Shown: one piece after another, positions 1-5,839 of the stretch
How the letters are laid out: every line of letters begins with the position of its first letter
Position numbering within the stretch: position 1 is the stretch's first letter
Source of the DNA: Planctomycetaceae bacterium
GTDB lineage: Bacteria; Planctomycetota; Planctomycetia; Pirellulales; Thermoguttaceae
Direction: 5' to 3'
DNA: 7,954 nucleotides
Assembly (NCBI GenBank): GCA_031274385.1
Contig: JAISQH010000568.1
Location: 1 to 7,954 of the forward strand
Made by a program: the position numbers and the translations under genes
The notes under the pieces: model-generated
Seen by the model: the letters and a program-made list of their open reading frames with translations, nothing else
Database searches by the model: none
What the model was told of the DNA's origin: nothing

Positions 1-36
1 AATGACAATTCTTCAAACGACCCCGGTAAACAATGA
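1..36 (+). CDS. Possible C-terminal end of an upstream gene (partial)
   Basis: The first 33 bases are open in frame 1 and end with a TGA at 34-36, giving an 11-residue hydrophilic tail (NDNSSNDPGKQ). Frame 2 is also open and ends with a TGA at 47-49, which would overlap the slipin ATG at 46 in an ATGA arrangement. The sequence does not decide between these two, nor whether an upstream gene exists at all. Slipin genes often follow an nfeD-type gene in bacteria, so an NfeD-like C-terminus is a reasonable guess, but no residue here supports it. Confidence 0.3.
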   Translation, partial: NDNSSNDPGKQ

Positions 37-45
37 GGTTTTTAT

Positions 46-1044
46 ATGAACGTTCCAAAAAATACTCAAACGAATACTGTTTCGGAATCCGACGAATCTT
101 CGTGCCATTCGTCGCTTGGAATGCCGGTTCGTACATTATTGAATGGTGTATTACAAATTGTCTTGTTGCTTGGAATCGCTTTGACAATGATTGATTGGTC
201 AATCATTTCAAAGTTGACGAATGGTGAAAAACCCTTTGAAAATAGTTTTGAGTTATTGCGCAATGTCATTCCGGTAATGATTGTTTTTGCTATTTTATCG
301 GCACTGATAACGTTAATTGTTTCCGGTGTTCGAGTTGCGGCGCAGTGGGAGCGGGGCGTTGTATTGCGGCTCGGAAAATTTCGCGGTGTTCGCGGACCGG
401 GAATTGTGTATGTTGTGCCGTTCATCGATAGTGTAACATTTGTCGATACCCGGCTTTTGACCTTGAATATTCCTTCTCAGCAAGTTATTACGAAAGATAA
501 TGTTCCGGCGGCAGTTGACGGTGTTCTTTATTATTTGGTACGGGAAGCGGAGCAAGCCGTATTAACTGTTCAGAATTACCGTTTCGCTGTTGCTCAATAC
601 GCTCAGGCGACTTTGCGGGATGTGGTTGGAGCGTTGACGCTCGACGATCTTTTATCGGAACGGGAACAGATTCAACAACGTGTTGCGGAAGTTGTCGAAG
701 AGCGGATCAAAAGTTGGGGACTACATCTTGATTCGATTCGGTTACAGGATATTGAAATGCCGGAAGACTTGAAGCGAATCATGTCGCGGCAGGCATCGGC
801 GGAACGGGAAAAGCGTGCCAATATTACCAAGTCGGAAGGCGACAAGATTGCAGCGTCGAATCTTGCTGAAGCGGCTCGGATTATGGCAACAACTTCCGGG
901 GCAATGAAACTCAGAACATTGCAGACAATTGACGGTCTCGGAACCGGTCAATCAAACACGGTCATTATGTTTCCGATAGAATTTGTCGAATCTCTTGACC
1001 GATTCACCGAAACCGTCAAGAATTTAACAAACAAAACCGTTTAA
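46..1044 (+). CDS. Slipin / SPFH (band 7) domain membrane protein
   Basis: This is a 332-residue stomatin-like (slipin) protein of the SPFH/PHB superfamily. Such proteins form large membrane-bound oligomers linked to membrane microdomains and quality control. A polar N-terminus of about 28 residues precedes two hydrophobic segments near residues 31-50 and 73-94. The band 7 domain follows, with the typical QWERGVVLRLGKF (100-112), GPG at 117-119 and VITKDNVPAAVDGVLYY (147-163). A charged helical stretch (about 200-265) includes the family-typical QASAEREKRA (249-258). The C-terminus has NTVIMFP (304-310). The ATG at 46 is preceded by GAGG at 35-38 with good spacing. Length is normal to slightly long because the protein has two predicted N-terminal segments rather than one. 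The last codon and stop lie inside the first copy of a 78-bp direct repeat. Family assignment is secure; the cellular role is not known. Confidence 0.92.
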   Translation: MNVPKNTQTNTVSESDESSCHSSLGMPVRTLLNGVLQIVLLLGIALTMIDWSIISKLTNGEKPFENSFELLRNVIPVMIVFAILSALITLIVSGVRVAAQWERGVVLRLGKFRGVRGPGIVYVVPFIDSVTFVDTRLLTLNIPSQQVITKDNVPAAVDGVLYYLVREAEQAVLTVQNYRFAVAQYAQATLRDVVGALTLDDLLSEREQIQQRVAEVVEERIKSWGLHLDSIRLQDIEMPEDLKRIMSRQASAEREKRANITKSEGDKIAASNLAEAARIMATTSGAMKLRTLQTIDGLGTGQSNTVIMFPIEFVESLDRFTETVKNLTNKTV

Positions 1045-1114
1045 CAGAACGCCTTAACAGCGGCAGGAGAAAACGATGACAACATTAACGTTGCAATTAC
1101 AATTACCGGACAAT
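1037..1114 (+). repeat. Direct repeat copy 1 (78 bp) left of the toxin-antitoxin cassette
   Basis: This copy starts in the penultimate codon of the slipin gene. It runs through the intergenic spacer, the AGGAG ribosome site at 1065-1069 and the first 13 codons of the antitoxin, ending at CCGGACAAT. It matches 1822-1900 base for base except for one extra A in the second copy just before GGAG. Inside it the heptamer TTAACAG occurs twice (1041-1047 and 1054-1060), 13 bases apart. Confidence 0.95.
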
Positions 1115-1363
1115 TTTGAATTGAGTGAACATGAAGCCCAAACAGCTCTTGTTTTGAAATTATATGAGGACGGTAAATTGACTGCCGGTAAGGGAGCAGC
1201 AATACTCGGAATGACCAAACGGGAATTTATTGAAACTTTTGGAACCGTCATCCACGATATGACACCGGAAGAACTCCAACGAGATTACGAAAATGCCTGT
1301 CGGGCAAGCAGACATCTTGATAAAGAACAATTAAAAGAGAAAAAAGAATATGCTTTATCCTGA
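1076..1363 (+). CDS. UPF0175 family antitoxin
   Basis: This 95-residue protein of the UPF0175 family is the predicted antitoxin partner of DUF3368 PIN-domain toxins. It would bind and neutralise the toxin encoded just downstream and probably repress its own operon. The family core is clear: LVLKLYEDGKLTAGKGAAIL (about 26-45) followed by GMTKREFIE (45-53), a helix-turn-helix-like DNA-binding segment. The C-terminal third is charged and likely contacts the toxin. The ATG at 1076 follows AGGAG at 1065-1069. The 3' end overlaps the toxin start by 14 bases, the usual translational coupling of such modules. The first 13 codons lie in a 78-bp repeat that recurs after the toxin gene, so a second, truncated start of this gene exists at 1862. 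No experimental role can be inferred beyond the family. Confidence 0.88.
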   Translation: MTTLTLQLQLPDNFELSEHEAQTALVLKLYEDGKLTAGKGAAILGMTKREFIETFGTVIHDMTPEELQRDYENACRASRHLDKEQLKEKKEYALS

Positions 1364-1817
1364 AATAATAATTTCTGACACAAGTTGTCTTATTAACCTT
1401 GAAAGAATAGATGCGTTTTCACTACTTGAAAAAATATTTGGAAAGATTGTCGTTACAAAAGAAGTTGCAGCCGAATTTGGTCAACCGCTTCCCGAAAGTT
1501 TTGAGATACGCAGTGTACCGGTGCAAATGACACAAGAACTACAAACAACCGGTCTTGATTTAGGAGAATCCAGATCGATTGCTTTGGCTTTAATATTGCA
1601 AGAGGAATGTTATTTACTTCTTGATGACCAAGCCGCCCGGCAAGAAGCAGTTAAAAGAAATTTGAATATTACCGGTTTATTGGGAGTTTTATTACTGGCA
1701 AAAAAACGTGGAATCATTAGAAAGATTAAGCCTTATATTGAACGTTTGCAAAAAGTTAATTTTCGAATGAGTCAAAAATTGATACAAGAAGTTCTCCGTG
1801 ATGCCAAAGAAATATAA
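1350..1817 (+). CDS. DUF3368 PIN-domain toxin (VapC-like ribonuclease)
   Basis: This 155-residue DUF3368 protein has a PIN fold and is the predicted toxin of the module, a metal-dependent ribonuclease by family analogy. The PIN acidic residues can be placed: D10 in IISDTSCLI, E38 or E42 in TKEVAAEF, D70 and E73 in LDLGESRSIALAL, and D92/D93 in LLLDDQAAR. The family-typical GLLGVLLLAKKRGII follows at 109-123. All these residues are present, so the active site looks intact. The ATG at 1350 lies inside the antitoxin gene, with a weak AAGAGA at 1335-1340. That fits translation coupled to the antitoxin. The gene ends four bases before the second copy of the direct repeat. Length is normal for the family. 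Substrate RNA is unknown. Confidence 0.88.
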   Translation: MLYPEIIISDTSCLINLERIDAFSLLEKIFGKIVVTKEVAAEFGQPLPESFEIRSVPVQMTQELQTTGLDLGESRSIALALILQEECYLLLDDQAARQEAVKRNLNITGLLGVLLLAKKRGIIRKIKPYIERLQKVNFRMSQKLIQEVLRDAKEI

Positions 1818-1821
1818 TTGC

Positions 1822-1900
1822 CCGTTTAACAGAACGCCTTAACAGCGGCAAGGAGAAAACGATGACAACATTAACGTTGCAATTACAATTACCGGACAAT
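1822..1900 (+). repeat. Direct repeat copy 2 (79 bp) right of the toxin-antitoxin cassette
   Basis: This is the second copy of the repeat at 1037-1114, identical apart from one inserted A that turns the AGGAG ribosome site into AAGGAG (1850-1855). It begins with the same CCGTTTAA that ends the slipin gene and stops after CCGGACAAT, where the sequence continues differently into AAGGAGATTG. The repeat unit offset is 785 bp, so recombination between copies would remove exactly the antitoxin-toxin pair. Confidence 0.95.
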
Positions 1901-1924
1901 AAGGAGATTGATAATGGATTTTGA
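1862..1924 (+). pseudogene. Truncated antitoxin start, or 20-codon leader peptide
   Basis: The repeat copy carries the antitoxin ribosome site, start codon and first 13 codons (MTTLTLQLQLPDN). It then runs into unrelated sequence and stops at TGA 1922-1924, giving 20 residues in all. It could be a dead 5' remnant of a second antitoxin gene. Because it has a strong AAGGAG 6 bases upstream of its ATG and its stop lies just past the ATG of the next gene at 1914, it could also act as a translated leader coupled to that gene. The sequence alone cannot separate the two readings. Confidence 0.6.
1901..1906 (+). promoter_or_regulatory. Ribosome binding site AAGGAG deciding the start at 1914
   Basis: AAGGAG lies 7 bases upstream of the ATG at 1914 and immediately after the end of the second direct repeat. 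A TTG at 1908 in the same frame would extend the protein by two residues, but it is only one base from the AAGGAG and is therefore unlikely to be the start. Confidence 0.75.
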
Positions 1925-2135
1925 AAAGATTTTGAAAGACGCTTCCAAAGAGGAAGGAGCGGGGCAATTTGTTTTGTTTGATGACGAGCATCAGTTTCTC
2001 GGTCAATATTGTACAGTTGAGGAAGTGAGTACCTGCATTGAAAAACACCATTTGAAATGTCCCACACTTTACGATCTCGGTATTTTAGACAACCATACTT
2101 ACATTTTTATTGGAGGACAACTTCATGTCATCTAA
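1914..2135 (+). CDS. Small protein of unknown function (73 residues)
   Basis: I do not recognise this family. The protein is acidic and soluble-looking, with no signal peptide or membrane segment. An N-terminal helical part (MDFEKILKDASKEEG) is followed by alternating hydrophobic residues (GQFVLFDDEHQFLGQY), a region containing two cysteines (CTVEEVSTCIEKHHLKCP has three Cys in all), and a C-terminal strand-like end (HTYIFIGGQLHVI). This pattern suggests a small alpha/beta fold. A clear AAGGAG at 1901-1906 and a sensible composition support real translation. It sits directly after the toxin-antitoxin cassette and before gspE. It may be an ordinary member of the slipin-secretion gene run, or cargo that came with the repeat. 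Confidence 0.65.
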   Translation: MDFEKILKDASKEEGAGQFVLFDDEHQFLGQYCTVEEVSTCIEKHHLKCPTLYDLGILDNHTYIFIGGQLHVI

Positions 2136-2165
2136 AGTGATTCAATATGGTTTTCAGTTTCAATT

Positions 2166-2200
2166 TTAACTATTAACTATTAATTTTCAATTTTCAATTA
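2166..2200 (+). repeat. Heptamer repeat tract upstream of gspE
   Basis: Five units with a period of seven bases run TTAACTA, TTAACTA, TTAATTT, TCAATTT, TCAATTA and end 6 bases before the gspE ATG. The 13-mer AACTATTAACTAT at 2168-2180 recurs exactly at 4435-4447, in the tract before gspF. The tract occupies the place where a Shine-Dalgarno sequence would be, and none is present. It may be a solo end or scar of the same repeat family that bounds the IVP gene. Confidence 0.75.
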
Positions 2201-2206
2201 TAAACA

Positions 2207-3922
2207 ATGGCACTCCGCAGACTTGGACAGGTATTTGTTGATCTTGGATTTATTGACGAAGAGCAACTCGAAATGCTTTTGGAGGAACATCTTCAGCGGC
2301 ATGGGGAAAAGATTGGTGAAACGGCAATGTCGATGGGTTTCATCAATGACGATCAGGTTGCGGTTGCGTTGGCGGAACAACTTGGTTTGCAAGTTATTGG
2401 TCTTGGCGATTTGACGATTCCGCCGGATGTTCTTGCTCATTTGACGGAACCGATGGCGCAAATTTACAAGGTGATTCCGGTTAGTTTTCGAAACGAAATT
2501 TTAACCGTTGCCATGTGCGAACCGCAGAACATTATGGTTCTTGACGAGTTGCGCAATTTCCTTGGTTACGAGATTCGTGCGGTAGTGACGACGCCGCGTG
2601 ACATTGACAATGCTTTGACGCGGTACTATGCGTCTGATGTTGAAAGTGTGGAGTCGCTTATTGCCGACATGGAAAACGACAAGTCGCTCAAGGAAGCGGC
2701 GGCGGCATTGGAAAGCGGTTCTTCGATTGATTTGGCGAGTATCGAAGCTCTGAGCGAATCGGCTCCGGTACGAAAATTACTCAACATGGTCTTTTTGCTC
2801 GGTATTAAAGATCACGCCAGTGACTTGCATTTTGAGCCGTTTGAGGACGAATTTAAAATTCGTATCAAGGCGGATGGTACGTTGTACGAGATGGTTCCTC
2901 CTCCGCGTCATTTGGCTTCCGCGATTACAACCCGGATCAAGGTCATGGCGAACCTTGACATTGCGGAACGCCGTTTGCCGCAGGACGGTCGTATCCGGTT
3001 AACAGTCGGCGGTCATCCGATTGATTTACGTGTGAGTGTGTTACCGACGTTGTTTGGTGAGAGTGTGGTTTGCCGAATCCTTGACAAATCGGTTGTGAGT
3101 CTTGACCTTGAAAATGTCGGCATGGATCAGATGTTGTTACGTGATTTCCGTAAGATACTTGAACGTCCCAACGGGATTGTTCTTGTTACGGGACCGACCG
3201 GTTCCGGCAAAACGACAACATTGTACGCGGCACTTTCCGAATTAAATTCGATTAGCGACAAGTTAATGACAACGGAAGACCCGGTGGAGTACGATATTGA
3301 CGGGATTATTCAGATGCCGATTGATGCGGATATTGGTAACACATTTGCGCAATGTTTACGTTCGATATTGCGGCAGGACCCGGACATTATTCTTGTTGGC
3401 GAGATTCGGGACAGGGAAACGGCGGAAATTGCGGTACAGGCGTCATTGACGGGTCACTTGGTTTTCAGTACGTTACACACAAACGATGCACCGAGTACGA
3501 TAACTCGGTTGAAGGACATGGGGATTCCGTCGTTTTTGATTACGGCAACAGTGGAGGCGATTTTGGCGCAACGGCTTGTTCGAACGATTTGTCAGGATTG
3601 CCGGGAGCAGTACACTCCGACGCCGGATCAATTAGCGGAGTTGGAGTTGGACGAGAATTATATTTCCGGCAAGTTGTTTTATCGCGGTCGTGGTTGTGTT
3701 GTGTGTAACAACACCGGTTACAAGGGGCGGACGGCGATTCATGAGTTTATGCTCATTAACGACGAAATTCGTGCGCTAATCAATAACGGCGCGTCCGCCG
3801 CCGAACTCCGAGACGCTGCCGCTCGCAACGGCATGATTACGTTACGAGAAGCCGGTCTCGCCAAAATCCACGCCGGAAGAACCACCATCGACGAAGTCGT
3901 CAGAGAAACAGTCGTTGATTAG
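2207..3922 (+). CDS. gspE: Type II secretion / type IV pilus assembly ATPase (GspE/PilB family)
   Basis: This 571-residue cytoplasmic hexameric ATPase of the GspE/PulE/PilB family powers pseudopilus or pilus assembly through the GspF platform. The N-terminal MshEN-type domain spans about 1-140 (LGQVFVDLGFIDEEQLEMLL). The linker and N2 domain carry KDHASDLHFEPFEDEFKIRI (201-220). The catalytic domain has Walker A GPTGSGKTT (329-337), the Asp box TTEDPVEY (355-362), Walker B ILVGEIRD (395-402) and the His box STLHTNDA (421-428). The zinc-binding tetracysteine is C462, C465, C497 and C500. All catalytic motifs are intact and length is typical. There is no Shine-Dalgarno sequence before the ATG; a heptamer tract ends just upstream. 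From about 3780 the gene switches to C-rich codons. GspE and PilB cannot be separated cleanly by sequence; the neighbouring pseudopilin slightly favours a type II secretion reading. Confidence 0.95.
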   Translation: MALRRLGQVFVDLGFIDEEQLEMLLEEHLQRHGEKIGETAMSMGFINDDQVAVALAEQLGLQVIGLGDLTIPPDVLAHLTEPMAQIYKVIPVSFRNEILTVAMCEPQNIMVLDELRNFLGYEIRAVVTTPRDIDNALTRYYASDVESVESLIADMENDKSLKEAAAALESGSSIDLASIEALSESAPVRKLLNMVFLLGIKDHASDLHFEPFEDEFKIRIKADGTLYEMVPPPRHLASAITTRIKVMANLDIAERRLPQDGRIRLTVGGHPIDLRVSVLPTLFGESVVCRILDKSVVSLDLENVGMDQMLLRDFRKILERPNGIVLVTGPTGSGKTTTLYAALSELNSISDKLMTTEDPVEYDIDGIIQMPIDADIGNTFAQCLRSILRQDPDIILVGEIRDRETAEIAVQASLTGHLVFSTLHTNDAPSTITRLKDMGIPSFLITATVEAILAQRLVRTICQDCREQYTPTPDQLAELELDENYISGKLFYRGRGCVVCNNTGYKGRTAIHEFMLINDEIRALINNGASAAELRDAAARNGMITLREAGLAKIHAGRTTIDEVVRETVVD

Positions 3923-3950
3923 TGGAGAGTGGAGAGTGGAGAGTGAAAGA
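3923..3950 (+). repeat. Left heptamer tract of the IVP cassette
   Basis: Three exact units of TGGAGAG and one diverged unit (TGAAAGA) run from the base after the gspE stop codon TAG. Its reverse complement, (CACTCTC)n, matches the right-hand tract (CACTATC)n at 4421-4455 with one mismatch per unit in the best-preserved units. The two tracts therefore form imperfect inverted ends around the IVP gene. Confidence 0.85.
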
Positions 3951-3977
3951 CGAGTATTAGAGAACAAAAAATAAAAA

Positions 3978-4328
3978 ATGAGTAAATCAATTTTACGGGA
4001 TAAGAGTTATGCGTTTTCCATTCGCATTATCAATATGTCGAAGTATTTATCGGACGAAAAAAATGAACATGTATTACGAAAACAGATATTACGAAGTGGT
4101 ACTGCAATTGGTGCTTTGGTACGTGAAGCCGGTCAGGCGGAGAGTAATGCCGATTTTGTCCACAAATTAAGTGTTGCCTTGAAGGAAGCCCATGAAACCG
4201 ATTATTGGCTTTCCTTATTAAAAGATACAAAATATATTACCGAAGAAATGTTTAGGAGTATTATTGCTGATTGTGAGGAACTTATTAAACTTCTTACTTC
4301 ATCAATAAAAACAGCAAAAAGTAAATGA
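3978..4328 (+). CDS. Four-helix-bundle protein (23S rRNA intervening-sequence, IVP family)
   Basis: This 116-residue protein belongs to the four-helix-bundle family first seen in 23S rRNA intervening sequences (related in fold to the Avd accessory protein of diversity-generating retroelements). The family signatures are visible: RSGTAIGALVREA (39-51) and ALKEAHETDYWL (67-78), within an all-helical protein (helices about 9-23, 27-54, 56-83, 88-113). Its molecular function is unknown; family members are thought to bind nucleic acid. It is inserted between gspE and gspF and flanked by inverted heptamer tracts, so it looks like mobile cargo rather than a secretion component. No Shine-Dalgarno sequence precedes the ATG; the upstream sequence is A-rich. 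There is no 23S rRNA here and no retroelement reverse transcriptase, so the gene stands alone. Confidence 0.9.
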   Translation: MSKSILRDKSYAFSIRIINMSKYLSDEKNEHVLRKQILRSGTAIGALVREAGQAESNADFVHKLSVALKEAHETDYWLSLLKDTKYITEEMFRSIIADCEELIKLLTSSIKTAKSK

Positions 4329-4420
4329 GTTGTAGCCATTCATTGTTTGTTTACAGTCCCAACGGGCGATAAAACATTTTTCATTTTTTTGAAAACGCGC
4401 GAATAGTTACAACAATTTTT

Positions 4421-4455
4421 CACTATCCACTATCAACTATTAACTATCAACTACA
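4421..4455 (+). repeat. Right heptamer tract of the IVP cassette
   Basis: Five units with a period of seven bases run CACTATC, CACTATC, AACTATT, AACTATC, AACTACA and end 3 bases before the gspF ATG at 4459. They are inverted relative to the GTGGAGA-type tract after gspE. The 92 bases between the IVP stop and this tract hold no ORF and no convincing terminator. Confidence 0.85.
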
Positions 4456-4458
4456 ATT

Positions 4459-5784
4459 ATGCCTCAGTTTAAATTTGAAGCGATTGACCCGAAGGGTCAG
4501 GAGATTAAGGACATTATTGAAGCGGCGACGGAGGATGAAGCGCAGGCGACGATTCGTCAGATGGGTTACCATGTGACGAAGATTGCCATTTACAAGGAGC
4601 GCAAAAAGCAGGGTGCCAAGAAGGGTGCCGGCGGCAAGACATTCTCCTTTGGTCGGATTAAATCGAAACAGTTATCCGTGTTCACGCGGCAACTTTCGAT
4701 TCTTCAGGATGCGGGTTTACCGATTTTGCGCAGCCTGAACATTTTGATGAGTCAGGCGAAACCGGGCGCGTTGCGCAATGCGTTAATTGATGTAACGAGT
4801 GAGATTGAGAGTGGTTCGAGTTTATCGGAAGCGATGGCGAAGGTTCCGAAGGCGTTCAACCGGCTTTACGTTAACATGATTAAAGCCGGTGAGGCGGGCG
4901 GAGCGTTGGAAACTATTTTGCAACGTCTTTCCGAATTTTTGGAAGCGTCGGAACAATTGAAGCAGCGAATCAAATCGGCATTAACGTACCCGATTGCGAT
5001 TGTGTTTTTTGCGTGTGCGATATTGACGTTTATTTTGCTTGCGATTGTGCCGAAATTTGAAGCGATTTTTAAGGATTTTGATATGGAATTACCGACGATG
5101 ACGCTGATTTTGATTACCGCGTCCAACTTGGTGGTGAAGTATTTTTATTTGTTACCGTTATTTCCGTTTTCGGTTTGGCTGATGGTCAAGTTGACGACGA
5201 GTTTTGAATACGGTCGGTTTGGCTGGCACTTGTTTTTGTTGAAATTACCGGTGTTTGGAACGCTGGTGGAAAAGACAACGGTGGCACGAACCACACGGAC
5301 ATTGGGAACCTTGGTCACGTCCGGTGTACCGATTTTGGAATCGTTACATATTACGAAGGAGGCGAGTAACAATGCGGTTTTTGAGTTAATGTACCAAAAG
5401 ATTCTCGAAGCGATTCGTGACGGCGACACGATTGCGAATCCGATGAAGATTCATTCGATGCCGCCGTTCCATTTTGGTGCGTTATTGTATTCGGCGTTTT
5501 TTATTCCGGTTGCGGGGGCGTTGATTTATTTAATGAAACTTCGCGGTCGGGTGATGGACGACATGGTGGTCAACATGGTGGATGTGGGCGAGGAAACGGG
5601 AGAACTCGATACCATGTTGTACAAAGTGGCGGACACTTACGATCAGGAAGTGAAGGCGGCAACCGATGCGTTAATGAGTATGCTTGAGCCGTTGCTTGTT
5701 ATTTTCCTTGGCGGTATTGTCGGCTTTATTGTTATTGCTTTGTTCATGCCGCTGATTAAACTCATCACCGCACTGTCCGGGTGA
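4459..5784 (+). CDS. gspF: Type II secretion inner-membrane platform protein (GspF/PilC family)
   Basis: This 441-residue GspF/PilC-family polytopic protein forms the inner-membrane platform on which the ATPase acts. It opens with the usual N-terminal motif (FKFEAIDPKGQEIKD). The first cytoplasmic GspF domain is at about 70-195 (FTRQLSILQDAGLPILRSL, 75-93; MIKAGEAGGALETIL, 140-154). Membrane segments lie near 177-197 and 226-246. The second domain is at about 275-410 (TRTLGTLVTSGVPILESL, 279-296; VGEETGELDTML, 376-387), and the last membrane segment is near 410-432. Between residues 331 and 365, where family members usually go almost directly from the ANPMK-like turn into the VVNMVDVGEETG helix, there are about 30 extra residues, including a hydrophobic stretch at 339-358. 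The frame is open throughout. No Shine-Dalgarno sequence precedes the ATG; a heptamer tract is there instead. Confidence 0.95.
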   Translation: MPQFKFEAIDPKGQEIKDIIEAATEDEAQATIRQMGYHVTKIAIYKERKKQGAKKGAGGKTFSFGRIKSKQLSVFTRQLSILQDAGLPILRSLNILMSQAKPGALRNALIDVTSEIESGSSLSEAMAKVPKAFNRLYVNMIKAGEAGGALETILQRLSEFLEASEQLKQRIKSALTYPIAIVFFACAILTFILLAIVPKFEAIFKDFDMELPTMTLILITASNLVVKYFYLLPLFPFSVWLMVKLTTSFEYGRFGWHLFLLKLPVFGTLVEKTTVARTTRTLGTLVTSGVPILESLHITKEASNNAVFELMYQKILEAIRDGDTIANPMKIHSMPPFHFGALLYSAFFIPVAGALIYLMKLRGRVMDDMVVNMVDVGEETGELDTMLYKVADTYDQEVKAATDALMSMLEPLLVIFLGGIVGFIVIALFMPLIKLITALSG

Positions 5785-5839
5785 AAAGTAATTGACACAA
5801 GCATTGTTCCAATCGTTACGTCATCCATGAAGACATTTA

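Noticed and set aside
187..206. Perfect 8-bp hairpin ATGATTGA-TTGG-TCAATCAT early in the slipin gene
   Set aside because: It lies within coding sequence for the first hydrophobic segment, has no U-tract and may be chance in AT-rich sequence.
1756..2067. Minus-strand ORF of 103 residues across the second direct repeat
   Set aside because: It runs antisense to the toxin end and the 73-residue gene, with no ribosome site and no recognisable family.
3352..3708. 118-residue ORF in another frame inside gspE
   Set aside because: It is a shadow of the ATPase catalytic core, whose frame carries every conserved motif. Its Gly/Ser/Cys-rich composition is not protein-like.
3978..4328. IVP/Avd-like four-helix-bundle gene as part of a diversity-generating retroelement
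   Set aside because: There is no reverse transcriptase, no template/variable repeat pair with adenine-biased differences and no C-type lectin target in the window.
4350..4400. Terminator after the IVP gene (CCCAACGGG and the TTTTCA...TGAAAA pair)
   Set aside because: The first stem is only 3 bp. The second is all-AT except one pair and is not followed by a T-run in the right place.
3923..4455. Heptamer tracts, direct repeats and palindromes as a CRISPR array
   Set aside because: The heptamers are tandem without spacers, and the longer repeats are few and unevenly spaced with genes between them. There are no cas genes.
5449..5551. GspF insertion as a frameshift or assembly error
   Set aside because: The frame stays open and both flanks remain in the same frame with intact family motifs. 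The extra stretch has normal codon use, so it is a true in-frame insertion.
5792..5820. Promoter with TTGACA at 5792-5797 between gspF and the GxxExxY gene
   Set aside because: The -35 match is perfect, but the sequence 17 bases downstream (GTTACG) is a poor -10 element and the organism's promoter rules are unknown.
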